Source: Branchiostoma floridae
Taxonomy: Eukaryota > Chordata > Leptocardii > Amphioxiformes > Branchiostomatidae
Assembly (NCBI RefSeq): GCF_000003815.2
Contig: NC_049984.1
Span: 25,307,330-25,371,329, forward strand
Direction: 5' to 3'
Length of the DNA stretch: 64,000 bases
A program made the translations under genes and the position numbers. Under the pieces are notes generated by a model. That model was not told the DNA's origin, ran no database searches, and saw only the letters and a list, made by a program, of their open reading frames with translations. Shown piece after piece: positions 47,501 through 55,313 of the stretch. Each line of letters begins with the position of its first letter. Position 1 is the first letter of the stretch.

Positions 47501-47838
47501 AGTTTGTATTTCAATGGCCTTGCACTCAGCAAACTAGCTAAAAAAACTGGGTATTATTTTCCCTCCCCTTTTAAGGCACAGAAAGCTGTTTCGCCATAAT
47601 CGTGGAAGACGTGTGCCCACGCTGGACAGAACTCAGCCGCCATCTTGGACTCACTGCAACACAAGTTGACGAGATCGCCGGGAGGCATAACGGGGACCCA
47701 CGAGAGTGCTGTCGGGAAGCCCTGAAGCTTTGGTACTTTATCAATGGTAGAGATGCAAGTATAGAGATACTGAGAGATGCTCTTATCTCTGCTGAAGAGA
47801 TAGCCACAGCAGAGAAACTGGATGCACTAACACTGTAG
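29573..47838 (+). CDS. Gene 2: ANK array - DD - Roc - COR - DD - DD protein (kinase-less DAPK-like ROCO)
   Basis: Twenty-nine exons can be joined: 29573-29590, 33758-33862, ten 99-nt ANK exons between 34190 and 37680, 38262-38387, 39264-39395, 39876-39992, 40451-40525, 40921-41173, 41847-41986, 42213-42276, 42488-42751, 42903-43040, 43221-43325, 43442-43774, 44029-44171, 44501-45753, 45945-45997, 46320-46569, 47082-47146 and 47582-47838. The total is 4881 nt, 1626 codons plus TAG, with every phase matching. Layout: ANK about 7-496, DD1 about 522-606, linker to about 674, Roc about 674-1001, COR about 1002-1418, DD2 about 1437-1519, DD3 about 1542-1626. The order ANK-Roc-COR-DD recalls DAPK1, but no kinase exon is seen. 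It is likely a cytosolic GTP-dependent signalling scaffold for cell death or immunity. No signal peptide is visible. Confidence 0.85.
29591..33757. other. Intron 1 of gene 2, repeat-rich
   Basis: This long first intron contains a local duplication: about 29672-29866 is repeated at 29920-30115, both with 'ggacgcgtttcccca' and 'aatggcgaaggtgttt'. It also has several diverged copies of a 'ggcccc..tagcggcta' repeat (about 31170-31260, 31910-31990, 32300-32410, 33240-33430) and a LINE 3' fragment listed separately. No conserved exon is seen. Confidence 0.55.
31270..31742 (+). mobile_element. LINE 3' fragment in gene 2 intron 1
   Basis: The reading [20 protein letters not shown], then [18 protein letters not shown], shows the C-terminal C-x2-C...H-x4-C zinc-binding segment seen in L1/Tx1-type elements. 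After a frameshift it continues in another frame to about 31740, ending in AATAAAG and an A-rich tail. It is in the same orientation as the gene, 5'-truncated and dead. Confidence 0.7.
33758..37680 (+). CDS. Gene 2 ankyrin exon array (11 exons)
   Basis: A 105-nt exon (33758-33862, [18 protein letters not shown]...) is followed by ten 99-nt exons, each exactly one 33-residue repeat: 34190-34288, 34534-34632, 34779-34877, 34983-35081, 35318-35416, 35529-35627, 35848-35946, 36049-36147, 36390-36488 and 37582-37680. All begin and end in phase 0, so any can be skipped without a frameshift. The consensus is [14 protein letters not shown] then [19 protein letters not shown]. The second helix and loop are almost invariant; variation is in residues 2-11 and at the end. 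Flanking introns are also near copies. ANK repeats bind proteins or other ligands; the ligand here is unknown. Confidence 0.87.
36558..36812 (+). pseudogene. Remnant ANK exons in gene 2
   Basis: At 36558-36587 the last ten codons of an ANK exon ([10 protein letters not shown]-like) with a GTAAGA donor survive, fused directly to intron sequence. At about 36766-36812 a degraded copy of the 34190-type exon is seen ('gaccgcacactgct', 'ggaagaaccatgtg') with an in-frame stop and lost donor. These record unequal exchange within the array. Confidence 0.6.
36950..37230 (+). pseudogene. Further degraded ANK exons in gene 2
   Basis: Near 36951 an acceptor and the first codons of a repeat (cacacAGGACAGAACCACACC) are cut off and run into intron. 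At about 37170-37230 a repeat is recognisable (ccactatccacagcagcccagaa...) but ends in TAA after 'cagcagctgtc'. A matching dead copy lies in gene 3 at 59757-59840, so this loss predates the duplication of units 2 and 3. Confidence 0.55.
37681..40450. other. Introns of gene 2 between cap exons
   Basis: Introns of 581, 876, 480 and 458 bases separate the cap exons. They align almost end to end with the gene 3 introns 60297-63585, apart from a SINE present only in gene 3 (61472-61746). No additional exon is seen. Confidence 0.6.
38262..40525 (+). CDS. Gene 2 C-terminal ANK cap exons and hinge
   Basis: There are four exons, all phase 0-0. Exon 38262-38387 ([20 protein letters not shown]) and exon 39264-39395 ([20 protein letters not shown]...ISAGADTTC) are diverged ankyrin repeats. 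Exon 39876-39992 ([20 protein letters not shown]) looks like a capping half repeat. Exon 40451-40525 ([20 protein letters not shown]) is a charged helix leading into DD1. Unlike the inner repeats, each is unique and has a clear one-to-one partner in gene 3. Confidence 0.78.
40921..41173 (+). CDS. Gene 2 death domain DD1
   Basis: The acceptor is tttccaAG and the donor is gcaG|GTCAGG, phase 1 out. It encodes [20 protein letters not shown]...[20 protein letters not shown]... and [20 protein letters not shown], a death domain. Read-through would add GQETYRL and stop, so intron retention could yield an ANK-DD protein without the GTPase. The length and sequence are the same as exon 1483-1735 of gene 1A. 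Confidence 0.82.
41847..42276 (+). CDS. Gene 2 linker exons (41847-41986 and 42213-42276)
   Basis: A charged, low-complexity linker ([20 protein letters not shown], an acidic run, [10 protein letters not shown]) is followed by [20 protein letters not shown]. Phases are 1, 0 and 1, as in gene 1A. Together they tether DD1 to the Roc domain here and to the glycosyltransferase in gene 1A. Confidence 0.78.
42488..44171 (+). CDS. Gene 2 Roc GTPase exons
   Basis: There are five exons: 42488-42751, 42903-43040, 43221-43325, 43442-43774 and 44029-44171. The P loop is [17 protein letters not shown] (G1, GxxxxGKT) and the G2 region is KITDGI. G3 is [15 protein letters not shown]. The G4-like motif is FTNKDQV. 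Between G2 and G3, two small Lys/Gln/Pro-rich exons form an insert, each with a MKK...PTR..SQPD..D pattern, so one is a duplicate of the other. Roc binds and hydrolyses GTP and works with COR as a dimeric switch. The essential P-loop Lys and Thr and the DxxGQ residues are present. Confidence 0.82.
44501..45753 (+). CDS. Gene 2 COR-domain exon
   Basis: One large exon of 1253 nt, phase 0 in and phase 2 out (GC|GTTAGT). It starts [20 protein letters not shown] and includes DRYFSVDNT, a long helical half ([34 protein letters not shown]) and a second half with [10 protein letters not shown] and the [13 protein letters not shown] Cys/His segment. This is the complete version of the domain that is truncated in gene 1B. 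COR gives ROCO proteins their dimer interface. Reading past the donor adds a hydrophobic tail that is unlikely to be real. Confidence 0.82.
45945..45997 (+). CDS. Gene 2 small linker exon before DD2
   Basis: A 53-nt exon with acceptor cacAG and donor TCAG|GTAAAA encodes [17 protein letters not shown]. The frame is fixed by phase 2 from COR and phase 1 into DD2, and is the only frame open in both units. Confidence 0.7.
46320..46569 (+). CDS. Gene 2 death domain DD2
   Basis: [20 protein letters not shown]...[11 protein letters not shown]...[10 protein letters not shown]...[20 protein letters not shown]. The donor GA|GTGAGT is strong, and read-through stops at once with TGA. It is a typical death domain with conserved Trp residues, about 96% identical to 7088-7337. 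Confidence 0.82.
46865..46942. repeat. 26-bp minisatellite, three copies
   Basis: Same unit as 7601-7756 and at the same intron position, but with three copies instead of six. More diverged motifs lie at about 46655-46790. Confidence 0.9.
47082..47146 (+). CDS. Gene 2 linker exon between DD2 and DD3
   Basis: A 65-nt exon encodes [20 protein letters not shown], with acceptor atgCAG and donor CAA|GTAAGT. Phases and length are the same as 7894-7958. Confidence 0.72.
47582..47838 (+). CDS. Gene 2 terminal exon: death domain DD3
   Basis: [20 protein letters not shown]...[18 protein letters not shown]...[11 protein letters not shown]...[12 protein letters not shown]. It is a paralogue of DD2 within the same protein, and differs from 8389-8645 by only a few residues. 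Confidence 0.82.
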
Positions 47839-47967
47839 TGTCCAATACAATGTACATTGGTCGTTATTGTAAGTACGTGGAAATGACCCGTACCAGTGTG
47901 CCATATTGTAATAGACTATTGATTGTGCATATAGTAGTTTGCAAGTAGTCAGTAAATCTCTATTCTA

Positions 47968-47973
47968 AATAAA
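47968..47973 (+). promoter_or_regulatory. Candidate polyadenylation signal for gene 2
   Basis: AATAAA lies about 130 bases after the stop codon in a short AT-rich 3' region. It is the first such signal after the gene. Confidence 0.5.
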
Positions 47974-48230
47974 GATTATATAATGTACATATTCAATCTC
48001 GTTATCAGCACATGAAAGTAGGTGGAAGATGATAATTCATAAAGGAATTTGTTAAGTCATGTATCTATCAACATATTTTGTTTTCAAATGAAGAAAATTT
48101 ATCAGATATTACTGTCATGCATCTGTTCAAATATGGTGAATAGCGTTCAATAACTTTGGATTTGTATTTTGTTTGAATTGTAAGAATGTATGTATGTTGC
48201 TACCTACACAAAAACAGAGCTGGAGATGGG

Positions 48231-49086
48231 TGTTGCGCCCCGAACCGTGCCTGCCCCATTCCGTGCCCATTCAGGCACGGAACGTGGCACTGCCCGACTG
48301 CCCCGGTCTGTGCCCAGAAGCGCTGTCAATCACTATGACTGACGGGGTAGTGATAACTAATTATTCACGCCCATGTTTCCAAATAAGGCTTGATCTTGTC
48401 CTTTTTGATTCCCACTTTATGATTTCCATCCATAAAACTGTGCATCGAAGACACAGAATTTAGAACGTCTATGTGAGTGCATCCCATTTATATAATAATT
48501 ACATTTAAATATACCACATATAACATGACAACGTCCAGCTGCACCTTGATCAAGTCTCCAAGCTTAATGATTCAGTTCGTTGTGTCAGACCTCAATGCAC
48601 AATTATCTGAGGCACAGTTTGTGCCCTGACCCGTGCTTTGCCCCAAACCGTGCCTTGTGGTTAAATCTACAGCCTTGGATATATATATATATATATATAA
48701 TACATATCATTGTTGTAGAAATTAGTGCTATGACATCCGTCTGTCTTTGCCACATCAACTCTAAGTCCGTAACTGCTCCAAGACGAGCGTGAATTACGTT
48801 GATTCCTCCTCATCACAGCACCCCGAAAAACAAAGATGGCGGGGCTGCAGGGAAAAAAGCACGTTGGACAGACTCCTCCCCTTAAAACACTAAGCTCCGC
48901 CCCAAAGCACAGTATGGGACAAGGTCCCCTGCTTGCCCAGAACTGTGCGCGATTGGGCACAGTTCGGGGCATTCCCCGCGTGTCCCAAACCGTGCTTTTT
49001 CCCCAGGCACGGTTTGGGGCACGCGGGGACTGCCCCAAACCGTGCCTAGGCACGGTTTGTGGCAAGGCACGGTTCGGGGCGCAACA
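48231..49086. mobile_element. Foldback-type element with perfect 22-bp terminal inverted repeats
   Basis: The left end begins TGTTGCGCCCCG and the right end is its reverse complement, perfect over 22 bp. TGGG flanks both sides. Inside, many copies in both orientations of a GGCACGGTTTGGGG-type word form subterminal inverted repeats, with an AT-rich centre that includes an (AT)n run at about 48678-48700. Unit 1 lacks it at the matching place (about 9240-9260), so it arrived after the unit duplication. No transposase is present; it is non-autonomous. GC content is far above the surroundings. Confidence 0.78.
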
Positions 49087-50532
49087 TGGGTGTTCAGTAT
49101 GTGTCCATCTGACTGTGTCCAGACAGTTATAGATTCATCTACTTCATGTAGTCAAAATAACGTTATACGATAGTTTTCCTATGCAAATGAGATATACTTT
49201 TTTTATCATCTCCTTTAAACGTTTTCTATTCAAAATATTGCTTTCATTAGCAGACACTTCAAGTGATCTTAGTTTTCATAGTATGATGTTTTCACAGAAG
49301 CACTACATGTAAATTTCATAGACAATTTCCTGGTTATCATATACATATACTATTAGCCTATTCTAGGGTTGTTTTACATAGACGTTAAGTAGAGAGTATT
49401 GTACAATTTGATCTGCACAAAATTCTTTTCTGTCATGGAATTTCAAAATCAGACAACAGGCAGTGGTTATATAGTCCAAGGGGCCTGTTACCCCCTGCAT
49501 GGTAGTTACAAGTTATTCATTTTACCTAGCTTTTCTTTTTTGTTGGCTTATTTGTTGGTTTGTTACTAGGATGACTTGAAAATTCTGAAATCTGGTTGAT
49601 TGATGTGGATAGCCCTTATTCGTAGTTACAAATAATAAATCTATGCAGAGATCTTGATTTGCGTTGAGATTATATGTACTTTAATTACAATTACCAATTA
49701 ATTAATTACGATTGTCTTTATAGCATTCTAAAGAGTGAGAGTCTATCTTAACACTAAATTTACTTTACCTCAGTACAGAATGACGACTTTCATACATGTG
49801 CACTTTTACACATAACTGGCAAAGGTTCATAGTAAACCGGCCTGTACCTTACCTTTACATACCGGTTCCAAAATTTACAACGACCTGTCCTTGGTGCTGA
49901 ATGCCATCCATATACAGAAAACATCATCAACGCTGATATACTGCGCTTGCTTCACATCTGCGTACACCACAGTTGCAGACGAAAGTAAACGCTTGATTTT
50001 GTAGATCAGTTCCAGCTGAAAAATTACCATTTTTTGACGCTGTAGGTACGGTCCAATTGCTATACAGTAGAAGCAGTTTAATTGCACTACCCATTTGCCA
50101 TCACATTTGTGCAATTATCTGGATGGTGCAACAAAGCTAATTATTTAGCTGGGCCGTATCACTACGGGACTTTGGGTTTTCTTGCAATTAACAGAAGTGT
50201 GCAATTATCCGTTGTGCAATTAACTGACTTCTACTGTTTAAGGAAATGAGCCATGCTAACAACCCAAATTAACGAACATGCATTCAGAATGGCTTACAGA
50301 GAGAACATGATGAATAGACGAGGACGAAAAAGAAATACGCCATTAAAGTCTGTCCTGTTGCACCAACAACGAGCACAAAGTCATCCTTCTTAGGAATAAT
50401 TGATAGATTATGACCTTTGTTGTACATTTTGCCCAATCGAGCTAAGTACAGGTCACAACAAAGACAAAACATACACATGATAGGGCATACTAAGGGCATG
50501 GTATCTTAGTATATAACATATTATAATCATGA
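49087..50532. other. 3' flank of gene 2
   Basis: Non-coding, homologous to 9270-10200 and then to 16276-16530 of unit 1. Open frames are not conserved between the two units. Confidence 0.55.
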
Positions 50533-50770
50533 GACCTGCGAATCTCAGCCTTCTTTCCCGTATGACATGAGGTAATGGTGGTAGATCTGTGGACTTCCAA
50601 ACATGGTCATGCAAAAAGAGGTAGACCACGCAAAACATATGTACATCAAATATGTGATGACTCTGGCTGCTCGACTGAAGAACTGCCCAAGGCTATGGAG
50701 GATAGGGAAGGATGGAGGAAGAGAGTCATGGCCATCCGTGCAACCAGCACGCCCGATGATGATGATGATG
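50533..50770 (+). mobile_element. Short LINE insertion with 5' inversion and 10-bp target duplication
   Basis: The direct repeat ATAATCATGA flanks it (50523-50532 and 50771-50780); unit 1 has a single copy at the empty site near 16520. The plus strand encodes a LINE C-terminal tail (KRGRPRKTYVHQICDDSGCS, then EDREGWRKRVMAIRATSTP) ending in a (GAT)n tail. The first 30-40 bases read as the upstream part of the same protein (RERRLRFAG) on the minus strand, the pattern left by twin priming. Confidence 0.75.
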
Positions 50771-50850
50771 ATAATCATGATGTACATGTATATAATGTAG
50801 AAAAAGACCAAATATTTGAAGTCACACAATTAATAAGTAGCTTGCTTAAG

Positions 50851-51545
50851 GTGCACTCTCACTGCCCTTTGGACACGCTTGAGGCACTGCGGGGTTCGTT
50901 CATTGCGGCACGCCGATTTTCTCTGGCACTCACACTGACGTGCGGCACTGTTGCGTTTCTAGGCTAAATGAACATGTTATTGGAAATAGCAGCGTTGTCA
51001 ATTTATGAAAAATCACTGCAAATGATAAAAATGCCCCAAAATGAGATTCATAATGATAGGATTTCCCTTATAATTATGAATTATATGTTACATATGCTAT
51101 AAATAATCTTGAAAGACTTTTACAGTAAAAGAAGTGACCCAAATGAGCCTACACGAACCATATACAAGCAGATTTGACTCGATCGATTATATTTGTTTTG
51201 CACAATTTATTTATTGTGTATGTTTATAGGTTTATTCAACAATTCTTAAATTTATGACATGAAAATGCTTGATATTTCTCACTTTTTGTGTGACGGGAAG
51301 AGTGACGGAGAGTTTCATTGTCGGCGGGTGGCGACACTGACGGGGCGCTGTTGGGGCATTTTGCCACTTGTTTTATTTTGTAACTTTCAAAAAATCGTCG
51401 TGCTTGCAACCGGCACCTCTAGGTTCGCTTAAGGCACCTCTGGGTTTCGTGGGGGCACCTCTAGGTTTCGTGAAGGTACATACATATGCGTTTAATATTG
51501 AACCCCGCAATGCCGCAAGCGTGCCCCAAGTGCAGCGAGAGTGCT
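50851..51545. mobile_element. Inverted-repeat element in unit 2 flank
   Basis: About 45-bp arms, GCACTCTCACTGCCC...GGGGTTC at 50853-50897 and the reverse complement at 51500-51544, match with about six mismatches. The interior has no coding capacity. It includes three short direct repeats with GGCACCTCTAGG near 51410-51470. Unit 1 (near 16590-16600) reads straight through, so this is another post-duplication insertion. Exact ends are uncertain. Confidence 0.6.
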
Positions 51546-52910
51546 GATGAAATAAATGGCGTTTGCTTATAAACGGCGTTTTGCTACTGGGCATACGGAT
51601 GAACTTAGCCAAACAGTCTTTTGTGCAAACTAGAGGCATTGTTTTTGGCGCGCGCGCGCGTGTGTGATTTCCGGATACCTGTGGTCAGCATAACATAAGA
51701 ACCTGTGGATTCATCATATATAATGACATGGTATGTGGGCTGGAAGACAAAGGTCAAAATCGACAATGTGTCCCCTGGTGTGTGACCTTGTTGTACGTGC
51801 TGAGGAGAACTACAAGTGACCTCTGACCCAGCCTGATGTAAACGCCTCCGCTGATTGGCTGTTTATCAAATGACGATAAGGCGCCGCAGCAGCCATATTT
51901 GTCTCCATTTTTGACACTATTTGCTCCACTCCAACACTCACTGAGAGGCAAAGTTTGACACCTTTTCTAACACGTGCAAGGACTTAACGACAATACGCCT
52001 ATACTATCGCTCTTCTAACTTGTACCATAGCAGAAATTTTCTTTAAACACAAGAACTCGTTGACCTTGTGTCCTCTTGACTTGCCGATAATTTGCTCGAT
52101 CGACTATATGTACGATATTTGCACAAAATATTTACATTAGTTTTCCCTGCTTCAAGAGAGGCTGTCTGTCAGTTTGAAGTTTGAGCTCACTTATAAAGCG
52201 GAAATTATAAGTCTATAAGAGGCTGATATTCCATGAGCAACAAACAAATGCTATACAGATATAATTTTTCTTTTCCCCTTTATTGAAAAAAAAAATAAAG
52301 TAAGTAGTAGATTTGTCGAATACTTAGGAACTAATCTACAACTATTGTACGTGGAGTGACGAAACGTGATCTAGTATCTCTCTGGAAGAATTCCATGGGC
52401 AATAGAACAGATTACAGTCCGCTTATTACAAGGGTACATTCCGCCTATTCAAATGGGTAACAGTATTGTATATTTTTCACAAGGATGATAGCACAATCCA
52501 CTTATCATATGGGTAATAGTACAATTCTTCTATCATGTGGGTAAAAGTGCATTCCACCTATTACACGTTGAGTAAAAGTTTACAGATGTATACATATGAG
52601 ACTTTGAGACTTTATTTTAAAATCCATCAGTGACGTGCCCAAGGGCACGCCATTAATCTTATGATATATTCATATAATATACAATATCAAACTAACACAT
52701 AGCTTTGATTACAGGACTGTTTTGCTACACAATGAGGTGGTCTTTCTAATCTCCAGCACAGTTCAGCAATCGGCAGCTAAAAGGAAAAGACACTCCATGT
52801 AAGGTAAATAGGAGGAGCTACTTTGCAGTAAACGGACAAGCTACAATGCCCGTTACCATTAGAGTCAGGTGGAGACTACGCTTTATAACGAGCTACAATA
52901 CAAACATAAA
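51546..52910. other. Unit 2/unit 3 junction region
   Basis: No gene is seen. It aligns piecewise with 16610-17110. It includes a displaced copy of 'ctcgttgaccttgtgtcctc' (52055-52090; its partner is at 10215). A retroposon-like tail (TTTATTTTAAAATCC at about 52610) has no counterpart in unit 1. Confidence 0.5.
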
Positions 52911-53290
52911 CTAGAGTTCGGCGACCTCATACCTCCATGAAAATTTCGAGCTTTCGTAAATTTCATGCAATTCTTTAAGACATTAACATAATTTCTGCAT
53001 GGTGTTGTTCATCATTGACAAACGTACACATGTCACAATTATAAAATTCCCATTATTAATCATTAAGCGGTTTTGCAATTTTTACATAAATTATGCAAAT
53101 AAGTTCCTCATTACCATATTTGGTATCTGCTAATATTCCACCTATCATAATTAACATGTGTTACATTTATTGAAGTCCAGTTATTGAAAACAACGGAATT
53201 ATACAATTTCCTCATTACTTATGCACAGACACACACACAGACAAACGCAGGGTAAAATATATCCTCCATGACATTTCATGGAGGTAACAA
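52911..53290 (+). mobile_element. CTAGAGTTC-family element with a different inverted repeat
   Basis: It begins CTAGAGTTCGG and carries the inverted pair ACCTCCATGAAA (52931-52942) and TTTCATGGAGGT (53274-53285). It has an ATTATGCAAAT core and an ACAC run, like the long family members. The matching places in units 1.5 and 2 (near 17110 and 28020) lack it. Confidence 0.65.
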
Positions 53291-54159
53291 ACACGGAAAA
53301 CTATTTCCGCATCACACCATAGTGTAGCGAACAGCTGTTACGCAGAGTCAACCAGCCTGCGGGTCGTCCTGGCCAACAAGGGGCCTTGGACTGACACGCC
53401 AGCGTTTTTTTAAACCACCCCAAGCTTGTATCATGGAGGATCTCCAAATTAATGTGGTGGAGAAAGATCACGATAGTATGCGTAACTATACGAATGACAA
53501 TAGTTGCCACTTATGAAGATTTGGGTGAAGTACGGTACTTCGGAAAATACATGTACAATAATGATATTCTTATTGAAAAACCTTGCCAGAATAAAGGATA
53601 ATTGCACCCAAGTAAAACAGCAGTAGACAACGTTTGTATACTTAGCAGAGAATGGTAGAATATATCAATGAATTAGAGGAGAAAGAAGCATGCTAAATCC
53701 ATACGTAGTTAAGCCATTTGAAAAAGAAAACCGTTTATGTATTAGAAGCGCGTCTAGTCAAGAAGTTTAATTTGAGACCAATATCTTTTGTCACAGCTAG
53801 CTGTCATCACCCCGATCCGCGCCACTCACGGGGCAACGACCGCACAGACCTTACCGATCGAGTTTCGTACCAGCCCCATGACATATCAAACATACCGTTA
53901 CGTTACTATAGCATGGCGTACGTCAGTCTACCCACTACAACTTTGTATATAATCGTGCAACGTTGTACATGTACATCCCATCATGTGGTTGCTGTCGGCA
54001 AAATTAATTTCAACTTTTCTAATCAGCAAACTGTGTGCCTTGGCATGAAGACTTTATTTTTAAGTATTTACTGCCTGCCTCAAATGTTTATACAACTAGG
54101 TTACACATTATATCAACATGGCAGCGGGGTAATCCATTTTACGTTAGACGGAAACATAA
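53291..54159. other. Upstream region of gene 3
   Basis: Non-coding and homologous to 28040-28960 upstream of gene 2, in places nearly identical ('gtgaagtacggtacttcgga'). Confidence 0.6.
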
Positions 54160-54665
54160 TGACAATGAAGTTTATTGCATATTCATGCCCCGTTGGGGCT
54201 AAATGCAGTCAGTTTGGTACAAAAGGTAGTAAACGCAGAGTTATACAGTTTCACATACTATAGTTTATATGCATCTTCTCTCTTCCTAAAACATTTGTAG
54301 ATGAACTTACAGAGATTTTCTAGTATATCGTGGTCAGATGAAGACATGAGATATTTGAACATATCTTCCTTCGTCATGTGTGCATATTTCTGATCTACAT
54401 GCGTAGCATTAACAAATGTATTGCGCAGATCATTGTACAGTGAGCACTCTAGGATAAAGTGTATTTCGTTTTCTACATACATGTGGTTCTTATCGCAAAA
54501 TATACATAGTCTATCATTAGGAGGAGTTCGGTTGTATCTACCGGCTTCAATTTCCAATGGGTGATCGCTGATCCTTAGTTTAGTCATGACTCGGCGATAG
54601 CTAAAATTTGTTATATCCAGGTATTTTTCTCTTTCATACAATTGCTTAAATTTTCTGTAGGTTCT
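54160..54665 (-). mobile_element. LINE 3' fragment, minus strand, upstream of gene 3
   Basis: A minus-strand frame (about 54258-54641) encodes the C-terminal region of a non-LTR retrotransposon: TNFSYRRVMTKLRISDHPLE, IEAGRYNRTPPNDRLCIFC, then VENEIHFILEC, a C-x2-C...H-x3-C pattern. The 3' end near 54165 shows TTTATTGCATATTCATGCCCC, resembling that of the 15015 element. It is absent from the gene 2 upstream region. Confidence 0.7.
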
Positions 54666-55082
54666 TAGCTTATTTCCTATATTATTAGCTTATTTTCCTT
54701 ATTTCCATATTACAACGATATCTAGATAGACAAAACTCCTGTAATTCCTTCTGAGGTATGAAAGCTAATTATGTGATGCCTATAGTGCACGTGGGAAATA
54801 AATTATAAAGTTTTACTATGTTCCCAAGATGATTTTACAGTGATGTTAACGCGATATTAACCCTCGAACAGCGCAGATTATATTGAGTTGTCAATTGTTG
54901 TGGAATTCAGACAGTTTTTACTGCAAAAGAAACAATTTTGAAAAAATAAGATTAATCAGTTGAAGGTTGTCACGCACTTATGGACCCATTTCTGCTTATG
55001 TCAGGCCCCAGACATGTGACCAAAAAGCAAAGTCCAAAACCGTTGGGTAAAGTTTGGTCAGCCAAGTCGTTCTCAAAATCCT

Positions 55083-55313
55083 ATTGGTTGAAGATAACAT
55101 TTGTAGCATGTGACTCATCTGGAAAAACCCAGAACTTGTAGATCATGATCAGCCTACAAGCTACAGATTACTGTTTCCGTGAGCAATGGAACAAGCTATT
55201 ATAAGGATGTGAATTGTATCAAGGATCAAGAGAGAGTGGATAGACTACTAGTATTTCAGTTGATTTGATTTGATTTGATTTGCCGTGCTGTTGAAGTTTT
55301 CACATGTGCCAGA
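55083..55313 (+). promoter_or_regulatory. Putative promoter of gene 3
   Basis: ATTGG (55083-55087), TGACTCA (55111-55117) and TATAA (55200-55204) occur in the same order and nearly the same spacing as in gene 2. A short TTGAT tandem repeat (about 55257-55282) has expanded between the TATA-like box and the start codon. Confidence 0.5.
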
